DNA from: JAUWBF01 sp043815125
GTDB lineage: Bacteria > Verrucomicrobiota > Verrucomicrobiia > Opitutales > Opitutaceae
Direction: 5' to 3'
DNA length: 9,673 bases
Assembly: GCA_043815125.1 (NCBI GenBank)
Contig: JBDRJH010000203.1
Span: 1 to 9,673, forward strand
The position numbers were made by a program, and so were the translations under genes. Below are positions 6,553 through 9,673 of the stretch, one piece after another. Within the stretch, counting starts at the first letter, position 1, and every line of letters starts with the position of its first letter. The notes under the pieces were generated by a model. The model did not search any database. It was not told where the DNA came from and saw only the letters and a program-made list of their open reading frames with translations.

Positions 6553-7902
6553 TTAGCGGGTGTTTCCGACGGCCAGAACAGGCGCGCCGGCCGGGGTGTT
6601 CCCGGTGATGAGGAGTGAGAGGTCGGCGAGGACGCGTTCGCGTTCGCGCAGTGCGGCGGCTTTCTCCAGCCGCATGCCAAGCGCCATCAATTCCAGTGAT
6701 GGCACGGTCGAGAGGCTGACCATGCCGGATTGGTAACCGGCGCGGGCGGACTCCAGCGTCTGCACGATGCCGGGAAGCGCGGTCGCATCGATGAAGGCAA
6801 TCATGCGGTCAGCTTCGCGGATCATGTAGGTCATCTGGGCGAGTTCGGCGGCAAGATTGATTTCCTCGGCGGTCAGGCGGGCGGAGGCCGCTTCGTGCCG
6901 CTGCTCGGCGGCGGCGATAGTGGCGGCGATTTTATCGCGCCAGATCGGGAGCGTCATCCCGGCGGTGGGGCGCACCATGAGCGGGCTCGCCTTGAGATCG
7001 ACCATGGCACCGATCTCGAAGTCCGGCGTGCGTGTCTTGCGGGCGACGGCCACCTGGCTGACGGCCATCTGCACCATCGCACGCATGGAGCCGAGTTGAG
7101 GATTGGCGAGGAGGACCTGCGACCAGAGCGCGTCCTCATCGGCGGGTGCGGGCGACGGTGCAAAACTCGTGGGCCACGCGGGCGAAGGTTCGTCGCGCCG
7201 CAGGCCGAGAGCGGCTTTCAGGCGGGCGCGAGTCGCGTCGCGCTGGTCGGTGAGGTTGGCGACTTCGATGCGAATGCGTTCGGTTTCGGTGCGGGCGTTT
7301 ACTTGATCCTCCAGGGTGCCCATGCCTCTGCCAGTGGAGTAGTCCGCTTCGGCGAACGCGGAAGTTTGATCCAAGGCCGCGAGTGATTCGGCGCGGAGTC
7401 CCAAGGCGGCGTCGATGTAGGCGAGATCCGCCAAGGTCTTTTTCAACTCGGCCGCGACCTGAAGAACGACGGCGCGATAATCTTGATAGGCCACATCTGC
7501 GGTGGCGGCGGCTTCACGGCCCATCGCTGCGCGTTTGCCGGGGCCCATGATGTCGAACATGAGGCCGGGCATGAGGGTCATGACCATGTCCGCAATGTCG
7601 GCCTCGAAGGTGAGTTTCGGGTCGGGAAGCGAACGGGCGGGAGTTATTTCCTCCACCGCTGCGCGCCAATCGGCGTGCGCAGCCGCGATGCGCGGATGCC
7701 GTAGGAGCGCGAAACGCAGGTAGTCTTCCTGCGTGGCGAGGGACTCCACCGCCGGCACGGACAAGTCCGCGCGAATATTTGCCAATTCGGCCACCCGGTC
7801 GCGTGCCACGCGCTCTTCGGGGATGGGCCGGGTGGCGCAGCCGGCAAGCAGGCCGGTGGCGAGCAACGAAACAAAAATGGGCGTGAAGCGTGGCGATTTC
7901 AT
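6553..7902 (-). CDS. cusC: CusC/TolC-family outer-membrane efflux lipoprotein
   Basis: This 449-residue channel protein carries a lipoprotein signal peptide: MKSPRFTPIF.. with lipobox LLAGC, so Cys22 would be lipidated, as in E. coli CusC. Two outer-membrane efflux (OEP) repeats can be seen. The first begins near residue 60 (FALLRHPRIAAAHADWRAAV) and the second near 265 (LLANPQLGSMRAMVQMAVSQ). Each is followed by long Ala-rich helices and a P-D/P-x beta segment (SLPDPKLTFE at 91; RTPDFEIGAMVD at 291). Residues 106-127 hold six methionines within a strand/loop segment. An in-frame TAA directly precedes the ATG, which fixes the start; no Shine-Dalgarno sequence is present. It is the first large gene of the cus operon, and cusB follows after 16 nt. 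The symbol rests on family, lipobox and context; sequence detail alone does not separate CusC from CzcC-type channels. Confidence 0.93.
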   Translation of the reverse strand: MKSPRFTPIFVSLLATGLLAGCATRPIPEERVARDRVAELANIRADLSVPAVESLATQEDYLRFALLRHPRIAAAHADWRAAVEEITPARSLPDPKLTFEADIADMVMTLMPGLMFDIMGPGKRAAMGREAAATADVAYQDYRAVVLQVAAELKKTLADLAYIDAALGLRAESLAALDQTSAFAEADYSTGRGMGTLEDQVNARTETERIRIEVANLTDQRDATRARLKAALGLRRDEPSPAWPTSFAPSPAPADEDALWSQVLLANPQLGSMRAMVQMAVSQVAVARKTRTPDFEIGAMVDLKASPLMVRPTAGMTLPIWRDKIAATIAAAEQRHEAASARLTAEEINLAAELAQMTYMIREADRMIAFIDATALPGIVQTLESARAGYQSGMVSLSTVPSLELMALGMRLEKAAALRERERVLADLSLLITGNTPAGAPVLAVGNTR

Positions 7903-7950
7903 TTATGGTATCGGTCGAAACGGCCTTGAGCCGCATCATTTAGTTCCGAA

Positions 7951-7978
7951 CAGCGGCCAAGTGTGGACCAAGCCGCTG
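7951..7978 (-). promoter_or_regulatory. Inverted repeat between the small lipoprotein and cusC
   Basis: The arms cagcggc (7951-7957) and gccgctg (7972-7978) form a perfect 7-bp stem with a 14-nt loop, in the 136-bp gap between the lipoprotein stop (8039) and the cusC start (7902). No T-run follows on the minus strand, so it is not a strong terminator. It could be an mRNA processing or stabilising stem that sets different levels of lipoprotein and pump. The same gap also has two near-identical gccggtt units on the minus strand just after the lipoprotein stop (8021-8039). Confidence 0.3.
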
Positions 7979-8038
7979 AAGCTTTGCACGAGGAGCATGT
8001 CTTCGTTCGTTCTCCTGCGTTAACCGGCTAAACCGGCT

Positions 8039-8170
8039 TCAATGCTGATGCCCTCCGGATTGTTGCGGCATACTGAAGTCGCCGCGATTTCCTTCCGGGA
8101 GCGAACCGCAGCCGGCTAGAAACAGCGCGGTCGCGAGTGACAGAACTACGATGACGAGGTTTTTTTTCAT
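8039..8170 (-). CDS. Small lipoprotein with His-rich end, at the head of the cus cluster
   Basis: This is a 43-residue product. It has a lysine start (MKKNLVIVVL), a hydrophobic core and a lipobox LFLAGC, so Cys21 would be lipidated and the mature peptide would be only 23 residues. The tail is polar: Met34 lies in DFSMPQQ, and the peptide ends GGHQH. There is no other recognisable domain. A longer reading from an ATG at 8272 would add 34 residues in front of an intact lipoprotein signal, so the internal ATG at 8170 is preferred. Upstream sequence is AT-rich (TTTTATTATCCA) with no Shine-Dalgarno sequence. It lies 136 bp before cusC, in the same direction. Small lipoproteins of this type are common and poorly characterised. 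A helper role in metal binding through the Met/His tail is a guess. Confidence 0.7.
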   Translation of the reverse strand: MKKNLVIVVLSLATALFLAGCGSLPEGNRGDFSMPQQSGGHQH

Positions 8171-8224
8171 TGGATAATAAAATCGCAGCGGAATGCCGCG
8201 ACACCTTCCATACACCGATGCATG

Positions 8225-8273
8225 CTTGGTCCCCTCGACATTTTTTAGAAACTTGCCGCATGTGGCGACCAAG
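8225..8273 (-). promoter_or_regulatory. Possible promoter/operator region of the cus cluster
   Basis: A 7-bp inverted repeat, cttggtc (8225-8231) and gaccaag (8267-8273), encloses 35 bases, and a gcatgc palindrome lies at 8220-8225. The repeat lies between the terminator of the preceding gene (8336) and the first gene of the cus cluster (8170), where a promoter is expected. The minus strand reads TTGGTC, 19 bases, TAAAAA, a poor match to a sigma-70 promoter. I see no better -35/-10 pair in 8171-8335. Confidence 0.25.
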
Positions 8274-8335
8274 GCAGAAATTTGGGCAGTAATCTGCGGC
8301 TAAGGGTGGGCCCGATGAATAGGCTAACGGGCGAG

Positions 8336-8370
8336 AAAAGTGGCGACGCCTACTGCACGCGCGTCGCCAC
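8336..8370 (-). terminator. Intrinsic terminator after the 123-residue CxxC protein gene
   Basis: On the minus strand a perfect 10-bp GC-rich stem (GTGGCGACGC with GCGTCGCCAC; plus-strand arms 8340-8349 and 8361-8370, 11-nt loop) is followed directly by TTTT. It starts 23 nt after the TAA at 8394. It should separate the CxxC genes from the cus cluster, which therefore needs its own promoter in 8171-8335. Confidence 0.8.
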
Positions 8371-8393
8371 CTGAATTGACCGGCAACCGAGAC

Positions 8394-8765
8394 TTAGTTG
8401 GGCAGCTTGGTCACGAACATGCACTCCTCGCCCTTGTCGTTGACGATGCGGGTTTCGGTGTGTTTACCGCCTTTGCCACGCGGGCCGTGGGCGACGACCT
8501 TGAAGGTCTTTTCGCAGGAGCCGCAGGCGACTTCCGCACCTTCGGTGCAGAGTTTCATCGCCTCTTCCTTGGTGGTGACATCAAGGACCGTGACGGTGTC
8601 GCAAACCTTGCAGACAAGGGCGAGCTTGTCGCCGGTTTTGACGTCTTCAATGGCGGCCGCACTGCGCAGAGCGGGGGCGGCGCGTCGGGCAGGCGGCAGG
8701 GCAAAGGCGGCGACGGCAGTCGCGAGGAGGAGGCCGGTGGTGAGGACGACTTTCATGGGTTTCAT
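8394..8765 (-). CDS. Secreted zinc-ribbon-like CxxC protein, 123 residues
   Basis: A Sec signal peptide (about residues 1-22, ending AFA) is followed by a short Ala/Arg/Pro-rich stretch and a compact domain. The segment DVKTGDKLALVCKVCDTVTV has CxxC at Cys52/Cys55, and EVACGSCEKTFKVV has CxxC at Cys81/Cys84; single cysteines are Cys73 and Cys115. The two CxxC pairs sit at the tips of beta-hairpins, as in a zinc ribbon. It is clearly related to the protein at 8952-9356 (VKTGDKLALVCKVC against VKPGDTMALVCGTC). I do not know a named family. Periplasmic metal binding is the simplest reading, and a thiol-redox role is the alternative. The start at 8765 is used; Met4 (8756) is also possible. It has a long hairpin 35 nt upstream and a strong terminator downstream, so it is probably its own unit or the end of a two-gene unit. 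Confidence 0.85.
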   Translation of the reverse strand: MKPMKVVLTTGLLLATAVAAFALPPARRAAPALRSAAAIEDVKTGDKLALVCKVCDTVTVLDVTTKEEAMKLCTEGAEVACGSCEKTFKVVAHGPRGKGGKHTETRIVNDKGEECMFVTKLPN

Positions 8766-8800
8766 GGTAGTTTGGTTTTTGTGGGTTTGTCTTTGGGTTT

Positions 8801-8843
8801 ACTTCAACCCGCAGGCACCACTTCGGCACCTGCGGGTTGAAGT
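8801..8843 (-). promoter_or_regulatory. Perfect 15-bp hairpin in the leader of the 123-residue CxxC gene
   Basis: The arms acttcaacccgcagg (8801-8815) and cctgcgggttgaagt (8829-8843) are perfectly complementary, with a 13-nt loop. It lies in the 186-bp gap between the two CxxC genes. No T-run follows on either strand. On the minus strand the stem is followed by an A/C-rich stretch containing AAACCC twice, which could pair with the GGGTT of the descending arm and form an alternative structure. A transcript end for the gene before, a regulatory leader, or a stability element for the gene after are all possible. Confidence 0.7.
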
Positions 8844-8846
8844 ATC

Positions 8847-8878
8847 AGGATCGGCGGAAAATGACGCTTCGTCAATGG
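8847..8878 (-). promoter_or_regulatory. Candidate promoter with overlapping operator-like palindrome
   Basis: On the minus strand TTGACG (8875-8870) is a 5/6 match to a -35 box; at 17-bp spacing the -10 would be GATCCT (8852-8847), which is weak. The -35 lies inside a palindrome, TGACG-CTT-CGTCA on the plus strand (8862-8874), preceded by AAA. The half-site AAAATGAC matches the half-site known for the E. coli copper response regulator CusR, although the spacing between halves is one base shorter and the second flank (ATGG) does not match. The promoter would drive the 123-residue CxxC gene. The regulator assignment is speculative. Confidence 0.35.
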
Positions 8879-8884
8879 CCTATT

Positions 8885-8908
8885 TCATTATGAATAAGTA
8901 AGTAATGA
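8885..8908. promoter_or_regulatory. AT-rich inverted repeat between the CxxC genes
   Basis: The arms tcatta (8885-8890) and taatga (8903-8908) are separated by 12 bases, in an AT-rich island within GC-rich DNA. It lies just upstream of the candidate -35 box at 8870-8875, a position suited to an activator site or an UP-like element. No known operator consensus is matched. Confidence 0.3.
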
Positions 8909-8951
8909 TTCTAACACCCTTGGGGACGGCCTGAACTAAGCACCCGCCAGA

Positions 8952-9356
8952 TCAGTGTTTGTGTTCGTGGCCGTCGTCCTTGGCGGGAGCCGAGCCGGCG
9001 CAGCAGAAGGCGGCATCGTCGCCGCACTTGGAGCAGTTGTGCTGCATCGTGTCGGTCGTCTTGCCCTTTGCAACGGTGATCTCGCCGTTGCAGTTATCGC
9101 AGGTGTGCTTGGTGCCAACCGTGGTCCATACCGGGGTGCCTTTGCCGTTCGGCAAATTTCCTTTGTATTCCGTGAGCTTGACGGTTTTGCACGTGCCGCA
9201 GACGAGGGCCATCGTATCACCCGGCTTCACGGCCTGGGCTTCTTTTGTGGTTTGGACGCGACGGGCGTTCCAGTATTGGATACCGGGGCCGGCAAAGGCG
9301 GAGGAAGCGGCGAGGGCCGCGATTGCAAGCAGCGAGGCGAGACGGAGGGTTTTCAT
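8952..9356 (-). CDS. Secreted multi-CxxC metal-binding-like protein with His tail, 134 residues
   Basis: The signal peptide (about residues 1-22, ending AFA before Gly23) exports the protein. The mature part has three CxxC pairs: Cys53/56 (ALVCGTCKTV), Cys86/89 (HTCDNCNGEI) and Cys108/111 (HNCSKCGDDA). It then has Cys118-Cys119, His84 and His106 next to the motifs, and a tail ending DDGHEHKH. The first two pairs correspond to those of the protein at 8394-8765; the third pair, the CC and the His tail are extra. Eight cysteines and a His-rich end suggest two metal sites plus a loosely held metal at the tail. That favours periplasmic metal capture or delivery beside a Cus pump, but no named family is recognised and redox function is not excluded. 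No Shine-Dalgarno sequence is seen. A nested inverted repeat lies 23 nt before the ATG. Confidence 0.87.
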   Translation of the reverse strand: MKTLRLASLLAIAALAASSAFAGPGIQYWNARRVQTTKEAQAVKPGDTMALVCGTCKTVKLTEYKGNLPNGKGTPVWTTVGTKHTCDNCNGEITVAKGKTTDTMQHNCSKCGDDAAFCCAGSAPAKDDGHEHKH

Positions 9357-9357
9357 G
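9342..9357 (-). repeat. 16-bp repeat over start codon, copy 2
   Basis: This is identical to 49-64 and again covers the ATG and MKTLR codons of a secreted protein. It supports a common origin of this gene and the partial gene at the left edge. Confidence 0.75.
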
Positions 9358-9379
9358 ACGAGTGAGCAGATATGCGTTT

Positions 9380-9419
9380 GAGCACTCGGTCTGAAGTGAT
9401 CGTCACTTGGACTGTGCTC
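9380..9419 (-). promoter_or_regulatory. Nested inverted repeat in the leader of the 134-residue protein gene
   Basis: The outer arms are gagcac (9380-9385) and gtgctc (9414-9419). The inner arms are aagtga (9394-9399) and tcactt (9406-9411 counted as listed below the loop tcg; the inner palindrome spans 9394-9408). The two share a centre near 9400, so the whole folds as one hairpin with an unequal internal loop, or acts as a two-shell operator. There is no T-run. It lies 23 nt before the ATG at 9356, likely at or within the promoter/5' leader. The inner palindrome aagtga-tcg-tcactt is the size expected of a dimeric repressor site. Confidence 0.5.
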
Positions 9420-9463
9420 TACCCACCTTACCCCGCTCGCCTCGAAAACCCTCGCGAGGATCT

Positions 9464-9503
9464 AAAAACACAAAATCCGCGCTCAATGATGGGCGCGGGT
9501 TTT
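9464..9503 (-). terminator. Probable intrinsic terminator after the partial TRASH/YHS-like gene
   Basis: A 6-bp GC stem (ccgcgc 9477-9482 with gcgcgg 9493-9498, 10-nt loop) is extended by AAAA/TTTT pairing (9472-9475 with 9500-9503) across one mismatch. On the minus strand it is followed by a T-rich tail (TTTTGTGTTTTT). It lies 21 nt beyond the TGA of the gene at 9524. The symmetric flanks mean it may also work on the plus strand, but no plus-strand gene ends here. Confidence 0.7.
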
Positions 9504-9523
9504 GGCGGAGAAGCTATGTGCGT

Positions 9524-9673
9524 TCAGGATTTCTTCGGCTCTAGTTTCTCCAAATACTTCTCCGGAGTTTTGAGGAATTTTTTCTCGCAAGGTGTGCAGC
9601 AGATTTTGATCTCCTGGCCTTCATACACGAAGGTGCGCGGGTCGCCCATCGAGCCGAGATCGTTGTCGGTGAC
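9524..9673 (-). CDS. C-terminal end of a TRASH/YHS-like Cys metal-binding protein (partial)
   Basis: The last 49 codons of a gene entering from the right edge, ending in TGA. The peptide runs VTDNDLGSMGDPRTFVYEGQ, then EIKICCTPCEKKFLKTPEKY, then LEKLEPKKS. The pattern of a LGSMG turn, a beta-hairpin ending in CCxxC, then a helix (FLKTPEKYLEKL) is typical of TRASH/YHS-type modules found in copper and other metal-handling proteins. A matching Cys further upstream would lie outside the window. The hairpin-CCxxC arrangement resembles that of the 72-residue protein at 1076-1294. Signal peptide and full length cannot be judged. Confidence 0.8.
   Translation of the reverse strand, partial: VTDNDLGSMGDPRTFVYEGQEIKICCTPCEKKFLKTPEKYLEKLEPKKS

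Noticed and set aside
6537..6680. N-terminal extension of CusB from an ATG at 6680
   Set aside because: It would overlap the end of the channel gene by 128 bp and puts a Pro/Ser-rich stretch ahead of a good signal peptide.
8171..8272. Longer start for the small lipoprotein
   Set aside because: The added 34 residues precede an intact lipoprotein signal peptide, which would then not be N-terminal.
8340..8840. 166- and 167-codon plus-strand frames opposite the 123-residue CxxC gene
   Set aside because: Shadow frames: the minus-strand product has a signal peptide, paired CxxC and a terminator right after it.
8801..8843. The 15-bp hairpin as an intrinsic terminator
   Set aside because: Neither strand has a T-run after the stem; kept as a leader or processing element instead.

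Overview
This 9.7-kb window looks like bacterial chromosome of high GC content (my impression, roughly 60% or more). Every convincing gene is on the minus strand, so transcription runs from high to low coordinates. The host is Gram-negative: there are an outer-membrane efflux channel, lipoproteins and a LolA-like protein. The style resembles Verrucomicrobiota, perhaps Opitutaceae: almost no Shine-Dalgarno sequences, small secreted CxxC proteins, and a LolA-like protein beside an RND pump. That placement is inference only.

Layout in transcription order. (1) 9673-9524: C-terminal end of a protein with a TRASH/YHS-like Cys module, followed by a probable terminator (9464-9503). (2) 9356-8952 and 8765-8394: two secreted, paralogous small proteins with paired CxxC motifs. 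Each is preceded by a strong inverted repeat, and the second is followed by a good intrinsic terminator (8336-8370). (3) 8170-214: a six-gene, tightly packed cluster. It contains a 43-residue lipoprotein, a CusC/TolC-type outer-membrane lipoprotein, a CusB-type adaptor, a CusA-type RND pump, a 72-residue cytosolic Cys protein whose start overlaps the cusA stop, and a secreted LolA-like protein. (4) 63-1: the first 21 codons of another secreted protein. Its signal peptide and DNA around the start match the gene at 9356, so it is probably a third paralog.

The core is a tripartite Cu(I)/Ag(I) exporter. CusA keeps the three methionines and the proton-relay Asp/Glu/Lys known from E. coli CusA. CusB keeps the methionines of the E. 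coli CusB metal site, with an extra Cys-type metal-binding module before it and a DUF3347-like domain at its end. No CusF and no regulator gene are visible. The secreted CxxC proteins, the small lipoprotein and the TRASH-like proteins are candidates for metal capture, delivery or buffering.

The most novel material is the CxxC paralog family flanking the pump operon, the hairpin placed 23-35 nt upstream of each paralog's start, and the accessory genes fused translationally or nearly so to the end of the cus operon. No RNA genes, insertion sequences or CRISPR arrays were seen. No gene-free stretch exceeds 300 bases.
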